NCBI GenBank assembly: GCA_031216915.1
Contig: CM062289.1
Location: 25,749,533 to 25,813,532 of the forward strand
Direction: 5' to 3'
Length of the DNA stretch: 64,000 nt
DNA from: Pictodentalium vernedei
Lineage: Eukaryota > Mollusca > Scaphopoda > Dentaliida > Dentaliidae
Of the stretch, positions 1 to 10,307 are shown piece after piece. Both the position numbers and the translations under genes were made by a program. The stretch's first letter is position 1, and each line of letters opens with the position of its first letter. The notes under the pieces are model-generated. The model did not search any database and had not been told where the DNA came from. It saw only the letters and a list, made by a program, of their open reading frames with translations.

Positions 1-1004
1 CAACTAGAAATCACTACTCAGGTGATTTATGTATTTACAACATGACCTTCTAATGACAGCCAAGACTCAACTAGAAATCACTGTTCAGGTGATTTATGTA
101 TTTACAACATGACCTTCTAATGACAGCCAAGACTCAACTAGAAATCACTGCCCAGGTGATTTATGTATTTACAACATGACCTTCTAATGACAGCCAAGAC
201 TCAACTAGAAATAACTGCCCAGGTGATTTATGTATTTACAACATGACCTTCTAATGACAGCCAAGACTCAACTAGAAATCACTGCCCAGGTGATTTATGT
301 ATTTACAACATGACCTTCTAATGACAGCCAAGACTCAACTGGAAATCACTGTTCTGGTGATTTATGTATTTACAACATGACCTCCTAATGACAGCGACAG
401 CCAAGACTCAACTAGAAATAACTGCTCAGGTGATTTATGTATTTACAACATGACCTTCTAATGACAGCCAAGACTCAATTAGAAATCACTGTTCAGGTGA
501 TTTATGTATTTACAACATGACCTTCTAATGATAGCCAAGACTCAACTAGAAATCACTGTTCAGGTGATTTATGTATTTACAACATGACCTTCTAATGACA
601 GCCAAGACTCAACTAGAAATCACTGTTCAGGTGATTTATGTATTTACAACATGACCTTCTAATGACAGCCAAGACTCAACTAGAAATCACTGCCCAGGTG
701 ATTTATGTATTTACAACATGACCGTCTGATGACAGCCAAGACTCAACTAGAAATCACTGTTCAGGTGATTTATGTATTTACAACATGACCTTCTAATGAC
801 AGCCAAGACTCAACTAGAAATCACTGTTCAGGTGATTTATGTATTTACCACATGACCTTCTAATGACAGCGTGGACTCAACTAGAAATAACTGCCCAGGT
901 GATTTATGTATTTACAACATGACCTTCTAATGACAGCCAAGACTCAGCTAGAAATCACTGCCCAGGTGATTTATGTATTTACAACATGACCTTCTAATGA
1001 CAGC
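1..1004. repeat. 67-bp tandem satellite, about 15 units (runs off the window edge)
   Basis: Units start at 1, 68, 135 and so on with a 67-bp period. A few percent divergence is seen, plus one 6-bp insertion near 390. Each unit contains a small hairpin, AAATCAC - 7 nt - GTGATTT, whose loop varies (TGTTCAG, TGCCCAG, TACTCAG). Some units read AAATAAC and lose the stem. The part CAGCCAAGACTCAACTAG matches one arm of the palindromes at 28096-28165 and 61515-61590. Confidence 0.97.
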
Positions 1005-1315
1005 ATGTTGAGGGCACATGTTCTGAGAGCACAAATGCCTGAAACTAGGTCTCTGAAGGTTAAAATATTACATAGATGTGTTGGCAAAATAATGCATATC
1101 AAGTTGAGCTCATTGGCAGTGCCATTTGTCATGCTGTGGCAGAATTATACAAGAACAATTTATTCTGTATTTTCCTGATATTAATTCCCCATTGGTACAA
1201 CCATCAAATCTCAGTCAAGCCAGACACTGCTTACAGAACCAATACAGTATATCCCCCTAAAAATAATGAAACCGATACCAAACTCCAAATTTCAAAACTG
1301 GCCATCTCTAGCATA
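1005..1315. other. Unassigned spacer
   Basis: No recognisable gene or repeat boundary. The 87-codon frame here has no similarity I can recognise. Confidence 0.5.
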
Positions 1316-1323
1316 TTCCCTCA

Positions 1324-1746
1324 GGCCTGGCATTTTTAAAAATGCAGGAGGGCTAAAAATCGCTCTCCTCACATACCCTAGGGGAGCGATTAGCTCTCCT
1401 CAAGCCTACAAAAGCTAAAAGTGGCAAAATGAAGTTGTACTATTAATGAATTCTGCCTAGTGGGCTTTGTACATTTTATTTGGTGCTGCCAACAAGGTAG
1501 TCTCTGTGAGACGGCTACACTGCCCCTCCCACACCTCCAGGCCTTGAAGAGTGGGAGGGGCAGTGTGGCCATCTTGCAGAGACCACTAACATAGCAGAGA
1601 TCTGAAAACCTGTGGGTTTTAGGAACAGGCTGTTGTGGTAATCATTATTTTCTAAGGCTAGAAGGGCTATTTTTCGTGCTCTTCAATTTTTTTAAGGTGA
1701 GCAGCAGGCAAGCGAATAAATCGCTCTCCTGAAAATACCAGGCCTC
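1324..1746. mobile_element. hAT-like MITE, CAGGCCTGGCA family, copy A
   Basis: Ends GGCCTGGCAT... and ...ATACCAGGCCTC, flanked by TTCCCTCA / TTCCCTCC, a 7-of-8 match to an 8-bp target duplication. The subterminal motif (A)AATCGCTCTCCT is present at both sides. The centre (about 1498-1584) is a near-perfect hairpin around CACTGCCCCTCCCA. The 8-bp duplication supports hAT; there is no transposase. Confidence 0.75.
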
Positions 1747-1758
1747 TTCCCTCCTACA

Positions 1759-1997
1759 TTAACCCCTAGCACAGTGGGAGTGCAACAGAATTTTCTCCAA
1801 TCACTCTGTTTTTCTCTTGTTTAACTATAAATTTAAACAATTATATCTTGTTTAAGTCTTAGCATATTTTGTTAAATATCAAACTGCATTATGGGAAATA
1901 TCTGCTATTGAAAGCTATGCCATTTTGACATGAGAGTCTAAGGGACAAAATTGCTGCTTGAAATTACAGAATTTTGACATCAGTGTGAGGGGGTTAA
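1759..1997. mobile_element. TTAA-flanked MITE (piggyBac- or Kolobok-like)
   Basis: Begins TTAA-CCCCTAGCACAG and ends GTGTGAGGGGG-TTAA. It is the same family as 38524-38729 (shared GCATTRTGGGAAA and TTTTGACATCAG). Here the TATATCTTGTTT hairpin seen in the other copy is reduced to one recognisable arm. Confidence 0.65.
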
Positions 1998-2329
1998 ATA
2001 CTCATTAAGATGCTGTACATAGTTCTGCAATTGTGAGTGCCATGTCTGGCCATGTCAGAAAGAAAGAATTGATTTAATTTTTTCACCCAAATCAAATCAT
2101 TTTAAACATTCAGACATTTCTTCATGCCACTTGTTTACACAGCCATAGTTGTTTTGTCTGGTAATATAATTCCTGAAATAGGTATCTAAGTACATTCATT
2201 ACTCTATAAACACAATAACTCTGCTTTAACCACTCCCATACAGCCATAAACCGCCCCGTTTATACAGCTCTGAAAAAGTTGTTCCAACTGTATTCATCCT
2301 GGAGAACTTTACTGGTATGATGCATTTTT
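1998..2329. other. Unassigned spacer
   Basis: No gene or named repeat seen. Confidence 0.5.
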
Positions 2330-2990
2330 CTCCCACCACTGAGGTACAGAGACATATATAAAGTCATGTGAGGCAGCTGGGAGAGATATGCTTTTCTCCC
2401 CCTACTGCATGTGTAACATACGTGTGTCTCAGGTGAGATAGCAGGGAGAGACAGATGTATCCCACCCCACCTACGTGATGTTATACATTTATAATGTTAA
2501 TATGACGTTGTGAATATCGTATCAGTTTCTTGCTACCAACTAATTCATACTGACATCATCGGAATGCCGTGTGATCAAAGTTTGATGCTCTAAAACTCTT
2601 TAGACCCCAAGATGCCACCGTTCCTAACTGATTTCGTGGTATATACCTTTGGTATATACATAACTTTTGCATGCTCTTTCCGATGGTGTCATTAGTTTTT
2701 CAAAACAACGAATACCAAATGACTTGATTATATCAGCACATGACCGCCGATTACCTCTGCTAATGTAACCACTGTATGGTGGGGGAAGAAAAATAATCCC
2801 TGATGGGTACGAGTGTGGAATGGGAAAATCTCACCCTCGGGACAAGATATTTGGTCCAGACACTCGGCAAGCCTCGTGTCTGGCCCTAATATCTTGCCCT
2901 CAGGTGAGATTTTCCCATCCCACACCCGTACCCATCAGGGATTATAATAGTCTCACCCCACCCACGTGGCAGCTATCTCACTCCACCAAC
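2330..2990 (-). mobile_element. K-family hairpin element, copy K1
   Basis: Inverted copy of 54587-55190. Shared landmarks are TATCAGTTTCTTGCTACC, TTTGATGCTCTAAA and GTATATACCTTTGGTATATA. One end is a roughly 110-bp hairpin (2815-2925) with arms GGAAAATCTCACC / GGTGAGATTTTCC. The other end has a second, weaker inverted region near 2390-2470. I could not fix a target duplication, so the class is unresolved. Confidence 0.7.
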
Positions 2991-3044
2991 CTATATTGGC
3001 TTATTAGTATATTTAATGAACACAGGACTATTCATTCAATCATC

Positions 3045-3628
3045 GCACGTTCTTCTGTAAACAAACAACATGGTGTCACGTTTCAGAAATATTAGCAGAC
3101 AAACATTTGTCAAAGAAAATAGAATTAAAAACATAGACCGCAAAACCAAAGGACACTTGACTCTGTTATATAAATTTTGGGGTGAACGCCTTTATGAGTG
3201 GAGTGAGTTGCACAAAATTCCTGTCGAAACGTTATGCGAATATATTGCAGAATTCATAATATGACATGATCGGAATGTGTCAATGTTCATTTCGCAACAA
3301 ACCTTTAACCCCTGTCTTGCCGGCGTTGGGATTTAATTTTGTGGTATATACAGAACTTTCATACGCTCTACTCAAGAAATCATTTTTTTTTAGAAATGGA
3401 CAACAAAATTGTTTGATATAGCTGCATGTGCCCTTGAATTACTTTTGATGACATCAGACTGTTTTGGTGGGGCGAGAAAAATTATCCCTGATGGGTGCGG
3501 TTGTTAGATGGGGAAATCTCACCCTCAGGACAAGATATTTGCCTCGTGTCTGGCCCAAATATCTTGCCCTCAGGTGAAATTTCCCCATCTCAGACCCTCA
3601 CCCACCAGGGATAATAAAAACAGTGTTT
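3045..3628 (+). mobile_element. K-family element with a residual open frame, copy K3
   Basis: The right half repeats K1 (GTGGTATATAC, then the GGGGAAATCTCACC hairpin at 3508-3590 and a GGGATAATA end). The left half is not in K1 or K2 and carries a 64-codon open frame. This copy may therefore be closer to the parent element that produced the shorter K1 and K2. Confidence 0.55.
3070..3264 (+). CDS. Small ORF, possible N-terminal core-binding domain of a tyrosine recombinase (Crypton-like)
   Basis: 64 residues from ATG to TGA. Charged helical composition: an RKTKGHLTLLYKFW stretch at about residues 25-38 and a closing IPVETLCEYIAEFII. Some transposon-encoded tyrosine recombinases of the Crypton/DUF3504 type have a similar arrangement (basic helix, then an IP-x-E-x-L motif), but that comparison is from memory and weak. 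The catalytic domain (R..HxxR..Y) is absent, so this is at best a first exon or a relic. It sits inside element K3, upstream of its hairpin end. It could equally be a chance frame. Confidence 0.3.
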   Translation: MVSRFRNISRQTFVKENRIKNIDRKTKGHLTLLYKFWGERLYEWSELHKIPVETLCEYIAEFII

Positions 3629-3969
3629 TACATCATTGTTGGCTACCTGAAATAATATTAAGTCATTTGCAGCAGTGTACTATTAGTTACAGAGTCAGCA
3701 AGTGAATGGTACGGGATGGTACCTTGCCTGTAAGTTTTATCCCAGGTGAGGCAAAGCTGACTATGTTACGAATTTACCAAACCGATGACCTTCAGGAATA
3801 ATGTTAATGAAAAACAATTTTACATACATTTACTGTCATTACCACCTGAAAAGGGTTAACAAAGCACTTTTTAAAAGTTCAAAAAATCACTTTTAATCTG
3901 TTGAGTAAAATGTAAAGAAAATGTTTGCTTCAGCATAAACAAATTGATAGAATCAAAAAACAACAAAGA
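3629..3969. other. Unassigned A+T-rich spacer
   Basis: No gene or clear element ends. Confidence 0.5.
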
Positions 3970-3977
3970 ACTTTAGG

Positions 3978-4505
3978 TAGAGCTGTAGGTTTTTAAATTT
4001 CTGGTTCGGTTTCGGTTTTGGTTTTTCAGGTGGAGTAAAACCTCGGTTCGGTTCGATTTTCGGTTTGTTCATGAGGCCAAATAAAATTCAATAAAACTCA
4101 TTCTTATGTCTGGAGTCATAACTGAATGGCAGTGAAATTGAGTGAAACTCAATGAATGCCCGAAATAAGCTATAATACATGACGAATCAGTAAGGCCAAT
4201 ATAATAATTACCTAAATATACAGAACTTTTATTGTGCTTGGCCATTTTTCGAGGTCTGACACCTACATGCAACTTGAGGAAAGCTGCAAACACAACTAAA
4301 CTGAAATGTCGAAATTCACAAAATGTAGCCTTCCCAGAGTAGTGAGAGTACCCAGACACTGCCATGGCTACATTCTGTGAATTTCTGCAGCAAGAGAGTA
4401 TTTAATAAAAAATGAAAAACCTTAGATTACGGGATGTCGATGGTTTCGGTTTCGGTTTTAAAAAACTAAAAACCTCGGTTCAGTTTCGGTTAACCTTCAG
4501 CTCTA
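3978..4505. mobile_element. hAT-like nonautonomous transposon (TAGAGCTG ends)
   Basis: TIRs TAGAGCTGTAGG / CCTTCAGCTCTA, then repeated GGTTTCGGTTTYGGTT blocks inside both ends. Flanks ACTTTAGG / ACTTTAGA match at 7 of 8 positions, an 8-bp duplication typical of hAT. No transposase frame. Confidence 0.8.
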
Positions 4506-4578
4506 ACTTTAGAGAATACAAATAATATTTTCTATCCATTTTTCAAATATTTAATGGTTTTATTCAATAAATACAGTA

Positions 4579-5197
4579 CCGTATTTACTCTATATATTGG
4601 GACACTCTATAATTTGGGACACACACTTTTTCCAGAAAAATATATTTTTTATGCTCCAATGTTTGGGACACTCGGGAGACTTGTTTCCAGTTTCCCAGTC
4701 ACCTGAAAATGGTGCAAACTGTTCAATATTAAAGCTAAGTTTGTGTTTAATTTTCCTTTTTAAACAATAAAAAAATTGATAATACATACTGATTTGTGTT
4801 GTTTTTATTTAAATCTGTTCCTAAGTTTTAATATTTACAGTCCGGACTGACATGAGGAAGACTATTCAATATTGCAATCCTTTACAGAACACTAGTGGCA
4901 GATGACACTCACAAAAAGAATTCTTGTGTAACTAAAAATTTTCATTTTTTGCTTCCAAAACATAGCTTATGACCTCTCATTAGAACGCGCAAAGCACGCA
5001 TTCCAATGAGGGGCATTAGCTATGATTTGGAAGCAAAAAATAAAAATCTAAAAAAAAATTGGATGCCGATTTTCGTATATAGTGATGGAAAACGAATCAC
5101 ACACAACTCGATTCAGCTTCAAAACAAGACCAGGTTGTGTTTTTTTCCCCATTTTCTAAGATGTGGGACATCTGTGAAAATATTTATTTTTAGCTGT
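4579..5197. mobile_element. TA-flanked CCGTATTTACTC element, right end truncated (copy D)
   Basis: Left end TA-CCGTATTTACTCTATA followed by TTGGGACAC; it is related, in reverse, to the complete copy at 16808-17261. The interior has a palindrome at about 4928-5056 (CATTTTTTGCTTCCAAAACA arms, CATTCCAATGAGG near the centre), the same core as in the TTAA-flanked elements at 13003 and 59203. The right TIR is missing. Confidence 0.7.
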
Positions 5198-5283
5198 CAC
5201 TAAATACATTAAATATGTCTAACATTTAATTTCTAAGGCAAGATGCCCTATAGCACTGAATACATTAAATAACCCTTTACCCA

Positions 5284-6038
5284 GGCCTGGCATTCTGAAA
5301 AATGCAGGAGGGCAAAAAATCGCTCTCCTCAATCAGCTTAGGAGAGCAATTAGCTTTACACAGCATTTCAAGTATCCAGTTGAACGAACTCATTGAAACT
5401 GAAACCAACAGACTACATCAGTGATTTTATTAACTTTACTAAGGTAAAGCGAAATCTCTTAGACATCTAGATGTCTCACTCACCAACCGAACACACACTT
5501 GACAAGACCTGTGTGTGTACCCAGACCTGTTGTCCAAGAAAGTCATACGCCTACCACTAGTAGTAGGCGTATGACTTTCTTGGACAACAGGTCTGCTTGA
5601 ATCTATAGTCACATCCTGGTGCAAGTGCTTCAAGTGACAGGATAGTAGTAATGGTAGTATATTATAGTGTCAATATTCCTTGAATAATTACCCCTCAAAC
5701 TGTGATGTCAGTTGTTGAACTTGAAACTGACAGAAAAAAAAATATTGCTGTGACCCATTTAGCTTCAAATGATTGCAACTGTGTTTGGATATGGTTGCAG
5801 CCATTACCTCTTACCACTAAACCACTTTCAAAATGAAATTACGTGATGTTATGTGACTTTGAAGTTAAATTACATTTTTGCTTTACAACAAAACAAAAAT
5901 TTAATGTGAGCATAATACATGTAATCTCAATCATCCCAGACCAAAATATTTAGGAGGGCAATTTTTCGCTCTCCTTAATTCTTTCAGGGGGGCAGTAAGG
6001 AGAGCTAAAAAATCGCTCTCCTGAAATTGCCAAGCCTG
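5284..6038. mobile_element. hAT-like MITE, CAGGCCTGGCA family, copy B
   Basis: Ends GGCCTGGCATTCTG / AATTGCCAAGCCTG with subterminal AATCGCTCTCC on both sides. Flanks TTTACCCA / TTCACCCG match at 6 of 8 positions. The centre (about 5525-5593) is a long perfect hairpin, CCTGTTGTCCAAGAAAGTC - loop - GACTTTCTTGGACAACAGG. Confidence 0.8.
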
Positions 6039-6271
6039 TTCACCCGATGCAGCTTTGTAAATATGCAAATATGGATCCCATTGGAACTGGCTGAAGCAGC
6101 TAATTCCAATGATATTCATATTTGCATACTTTTTTTTACTATAGAACATACAGATATTTTTGTACTATAGAACATACAGATAATATTTTGTTAATGTATT
6201 TTTCACTAATGAACATGTTGTCATACAAAAATAAAGTCACTAAAGAAAACGTTTTTCTGTTGTCAATATGA

Positions 6272-6392
6272 AGGGGGTTTTTTCCAAGGTTTTTCTTTTC
6301 TCGAGGGGGTTTCTTCCAAGGGTTTTTTTACCAAGGGGCTTTTTTCCTAAGGAGGTTTTTCCCAGGGTTTTTTTTTCCGTACCCCCACAATA
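6272..6392. repeat. Degenerate G/T-rich low-complexity repeat
   Basis: Imperfect repetition of (C)AAGGGGGTTTTTTCC over about 120 bp. Confidence 0.7.
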
Positions 6393-6567
6393 CATACCTT
6401 GAAAATATTTTTGGTACTTAATTCTCTTATTTTAATTCAAATTTTGAAAATTCGAAGAGAGTGGAAATGCATCAAAATAGTAATTGAGGCTACTCACCCA
6501 TTAAAGATAACTCTAGGTCACTGTGTATTAAAGTGACACCCACTGTGTATGGGATTTACTGCCAGTA

Positions 6568-6881
6568 CAGTTAAAACTAGAAGTCCTGTCATGAAATGTG
6601 CACAAATAGCATGTCACTCTGTGCGTTAATCTACGTGCTATGACAATAGTAAGGCTATCAAATTATGTACATATGGCCTGTGCACAAGCAGTGTTTCAGC
6701 CAATGGACCTCCGGGTAACCCAGAGGTCCATTGGCAGAAACACTGCCTGTGTTTGCTCTGAGTAACCAGGAGAACCTGCCGTGCTTTGGATGCCATTCGA
6801 TATGGCAAATGCGCGCAATTCCTACGCACAATTAAGTCTAGATTAGCGCACAGTTCGTGACAGGACTTCTAGTTTTAACTG
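6568..6881. mobile_element. F-family MITE (TA target, 24-bp TIR), copy F1
   Basis: TIR CAGTTAAAACTAGAAGTCC and its complement, flanked by TA. 314 bp. The central palindrome is CCAATGGACCTCCGGGTAACC / complement. Other copies: 25786-26098, 55505-55825, 57886-58186 and a truncated one at 61240-61477. The TA duplication suggests the Tc1/mariner (IS630) group. No transposase. Confidence 0.9.
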
Positions 6882-7345
6882 TATGTACATGACATTCTCA
6901 GCTAATAAAATTTGAGGATATATCAACAAATTTCTTAGAGGTAGGGTAAATGTATATATGATTTTTATTAACGTAAAATTAATGTGAGGAGTTAAGTATT
7001 AAACCTCGGCACACTGGAGTAGAAATGTCAAAATTTCAAGCTAAAAAATTCCCCATAAGGCCCCACAAAGTAGATCTTCTGTTTCTCGGGCCAGTTTTTA
7101 TAAAATTGCATGTGTGCGAGTGATTTTTATTTTATTTTTTGTAAATATTTCTTTGCCATCAAACATTCATGTTCTTGCTTTGTTTTATGTTTTAGACCTC
7201 ATAATCTACAGAATAGCATGGGTTGCAGAGTATTTCATCCCTTGAGAGCAAGAAGGCTTTGCAATGCTTTAGCATTGCAAAGCCTTCTTGCACTCAAGGG
7301 ACAATTTTACCAACCTTATTAACTTGGGTAAAATATCAGACATAA

Positions 7346-8129
7346 GGCCTAAAAAAAATTAAAATCTGTTTCTCAGGCCCTCCCACATGGTCTGTTTGGC
7401 TGCCGCATGCTCTCTTTTTATAAACAATGTAAACTTAAAAAAAATAAAAATGAAATGGTTTAGGCCTAAAAAAAATAAAAATCTGTTTCTCGGGTCCTCC
7501 CGCATGGTCCTTTTGGCTGCCGCATGCTCTCTTTTTATAACCAATGGAAACTTTAAAAAATCAAAATTAATTGGTTTATGTCTGATATTTTACCAAAGTT
7601 AAAAAAATTGGTAAATTTGTCCCTTGAGTACAAGATGACTTTGCAGTTCTAAAGTATTACAAAGCCTTCTTGCTCTCAAGGGGCAAAATACACCACCTCC
7701 CATGCTATTCTGTAGATTATGAGGCCTAAACCATAAGCCAAGATATGAACATTTGATGGCAAAGAAATAATTCCAGAAATAAAAAATAAAATAAAAAAAC
7801 GCTCGCCCGCATGCAATTTTACAAATAATGGTCTGAGAAACAGAAGATCTACTTTGTGTGGCCTTATGTCTGATATTTTACCCAAGTTAAAAAAAATTGA
7901 TAAATTTGTCCCTTGAGTGAAACAAGGCTTTGCAATGCTCTCAAGGGACGAAATACACGACCATCCATGCTATTCCGTAGATTATGAGGCCTAAAATATA
8001 AAGCAAGAACATGAACTTTTGATGGCAAAGAAATAATTACAGACATGAAAAATAAAATAAAAAACCGCTCACCCGCATGCAGTTTTACAAATATTGGCCT
8101 GAGAAACAGAAGATCTACTTTGTGTGGCC
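7346..8129 (+). mobile_element. Harbinger-like MITE G2, nested in G1 and itself split by G3
   Basis: Ends GGCCTAAAAAAAATT and CTACTTTGTGTGGCC, flanked by TAA on both sides. Interrupted at 7460-7462 by G3 with a TTA duplication. The 3-bp TWA target and GGCC termini are hallmarks of PIF/Harbinger. Confidence 0.87.
7463..7863 (+). mobile_element. Harbinger-like MITE G3, innermost copy
   Basis: 401 bp, ends GGCCTAAAAAAAATAA and TTTGTGTGGCC, flanked by TTA (7460-7462 and 7864-7866). It lies in the sequence GGTTTA|TGTCTGATATTTT of G2. The internal hairpin around GCTTTGCAATGC has decayed in this copy. Confidence 0.9.
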
Positions 8130-8205
8130 TAAACCATTTAATTTTTATTTTCTTAAGTTTGCATTGGTTATAAACAGAGAGCATGTGGCAGCCAAAAGGA
8201 CCATG

Positions 8206-8370
8206 GAGGCGCGGTGGCATCACGGTAACCGGTTCTCGTCAGATCACCGAAGTTAAGCAATATCGAGTGCAGTTAGTAGTTGGATGGGTGACATTTCAGT
8301 GACTGATTCACGTTTCCGCATTGTGTCCTTGGGCAAGACACTTAACCCTGATTGCCTACATGTCTTTTCA
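8206..8370 (+). mobile_element. 5S rRNA-derived SINE, 3' truncated
   Basis: About 8223-8292 is recognisably 5S rRNA-derived: TTCTCGTCAGATCACCGAAG, TTAAGCAATATCG, TTAGTAGTTGGATGGGTGAC, covering the internal pol III control region (box A-like GAAGTTAAGCAA, box C-like GGATGGGTGAC). It is followed by GTCCTTGGGCAAGACACTT, the same body as in the tRNA-headed SINEs here. The tail is missing. Confidence 0.88.
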
Positions 8371-8419
8371 TCCACAAGTAAGCTCAAAAATTTTGTTTTG
8401 ATCAAATAAGTGGTTTTCA

Positions 8420-9197
8420 GGCCTGGCATTCTGAAAAATGCAGGAGGGCAAAAAATCGCTCTCCTCAATCAGCTTAGGAGAGCAATTAGCTTTACACAGC
8501 ATTTTAAGTATCCAGTTGAACGAACTCATTGAAACTGAAACCAAAAGACTACATCAGTGATTTTATTAACTTTACTAAGGTAAAGCGAAATCTCTTAGAC
8601 GTCTCACTCAACAACCGAACACACACTTGACAAGACCTGTGTGTGTACCCAGACCTGTTGTCCAAGAAAGTCATACGCCTACCACTACCACCTTCAACCA
8701 CCCAAGGGGGGTTGAAGGTGGTAGTAGTAGGCGTATGACTTTCTTGGACAACAGGTCTGCTTGAATCTACAGTCACATCCTGGTGCAAGTGCTTCAAGTG
8801 ACAGGATAGTAGTAATGGTAGTATATTATAGTGTCAATATTCCTTGAATAATTACCCCTCAAACTGTGATATCAGCTGTTGAACTTGAAACTGACAGAAA
8901 AAAAAATATTGCTGCGACCCATTTTGCTTCAAATGATTGCAACTGTGTTTGGATATGGTTGCAGCCATTACCTCTTACCACTAAACCATTTTCAAAATGA
9001 AATTACGTGATGTTATGTGACTTCGAAGTTAAATTACATTTTTGCTTTACAACAAAAATTTAATGTGAGCATAATACATGTAATCTCAATCATCCCAGAC
9101 CAAAATATTTAGGAGGGCAATTTTTCGCTCTCCTTAATTCTTTCAGGAGGGCAGTAAGGAGAGCTAAAAAACCGCTCTCCTGAAATTGCCAAGCCTG
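8420..9197. mobile_element. hAT-like MITE, CAGGCCTGGCA family, copy C
   Basis: Perfect 8-bp target duplication GGTTTTCA (8412-8419 and 9198-9205). Nearly identical to copy B, but the hairpin centre (8653-8757) has an extra nested palindrome (CACCTTCAACC / GGTTGAAGGTG). Confidence 0.92.
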
Positions 9198-9205
9198 GGT
9201 TTTCA

Positions 9206-9484
9206 AATCCAACATGCAGTGAATACAATACAGAGGTTGAGAAAATTGTCGAAAAAGGGCCATAACTCTGGGAAAGAGTATTGGACGGAACCTGTTCCTT
9301 GTGCATATTTGTTCCCCCATACAGGTCTATCAGCATACCAAAGGAGATGTAAAACCAACTAAGGGCTTTGAAATTACAATGCAAAAACATTTGTATGGGC
9401 AGATGGATGGACGGACGGAGCGATGGACAGAAGACTTCACTAGATACTCCCGAATCCTCCTTTGGAGTCAGGGTCATAATAAAT
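9206..9484. repeat. Dispersed repeat fragment with GGACGGA tail
   Basis: Contains AAAAAGGGCCATAACTCTG and a GATGGATGGACGGACGGAG stretch (9408-9426). This wording is common in invertebrate, especially molluscan, dispersed repeats (from memory). No ends defined. Confidence 0.4.
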
Positions 9485-10299
9485 AATAGCTAATGCATGG
9501 CAAAACTGGACAGAGGAGAATATAATCTTTTTATCAAGGCATATTGCACGTCACCACATGTACAGTTGACGACAAAATCAAAATCACTGCCTGGAGATAA
9601 AACGGGTTCCTCACCAGACTTGTCTAGTGAAAGTGTTTATTCTTCATCTGTAATTATCAGAAAAATGGATATTTTGGAAAATGAACTTACTGAATTTAAA
9701 AGATAATATTATTTTGAATGGAAAGCCTGGGAAGATTAGATACAAAAACATAAAGCAGAAAAACAAAATTATAACCTGAACAAAATTGACTAGACCCTCA
9801 TTAGATGAACTAAAGCATGAATCAATGGGGAAAATGGAACATCTGTAATCTGACTTAACAGCAGAGTTTGATAAATTAATAGCTGCTTTTAAGAAAACAG
9901 AGGAGACAGAAAAACAAATATCTGCACTGAAAGATTTATTTCAAAATGCTCATACAAGTTTAATGCAAATGATAAAAAACAGTTAACTATCATACCCATT
10001 TTTTTATCGTAAGTCATAGCTCCCACTAATGTAATAAAATCGCCAGATTTTGTCACAGATTACCACTTTTGTAAAAAAAAATCGCCAGGTTTCTCATAAA
10101 TGGAGGTAACCAGTTTTGTAAAAAATAATTGACGGGTTTTGTCACTGAAAAAAATCTCACCAGTTTTGTCATAGATATCCATAAAACATGTATGTTAACA
10201 CTTCGCTGGCTAACCTGAGAGCAATTTTTGGTTACACTAAACTACAAAATTACCTTCAATGACAGGTCAGCTTCCAAGATTCCTACCACGATCCTAAGG
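9485..10299 (+). pseudogene. Possible retroelement gag-like relic
   Basis: A 69-codon frame at 9497-9706, followed by lysine- and glutamate-rich frames broken by stops to about 9990, suggests a decayed coiled-coil or gag-like coding region upstream of the protease relic at 12396. No zinc knuckle or other diagnostic motif is visible. Weak call. Confidence 0.25.
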
Positions 10300-10307
10300 T
10301 CCATACT

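Larger units (their letters stand above)
7059..8204 (-). mobile_element. PIF/Harbinger-like MITE G1, split by a nested copy
   Basis: Starts TAA-GGCCCCACAAAG. Its second half runs to 7342 and its first half resumes at 8130 (TAAACCATTTAATTTTT). The two halves are separated exactly by G2 with a TAA duplication. The centre of the first segment is a hairpin (CCCTTGAGAGCAAGAAGGC arms). The far end is cut off where the 5S-derived SINE begins. Confidence 0.85.

Noticed and set aside
1..1004. CRISPR-like array of regularly spaced repeats
   Set aside because: Units are contiguous 67-bp copies with no unique spacers, in animal DNA. It is a satellite.
8223..8292. 5S rRNA gene
   Set aside because: Only the internal part of 5S is present, diverged and fused to the SINE body; the same arrangement recurs at 26973 and 33684.
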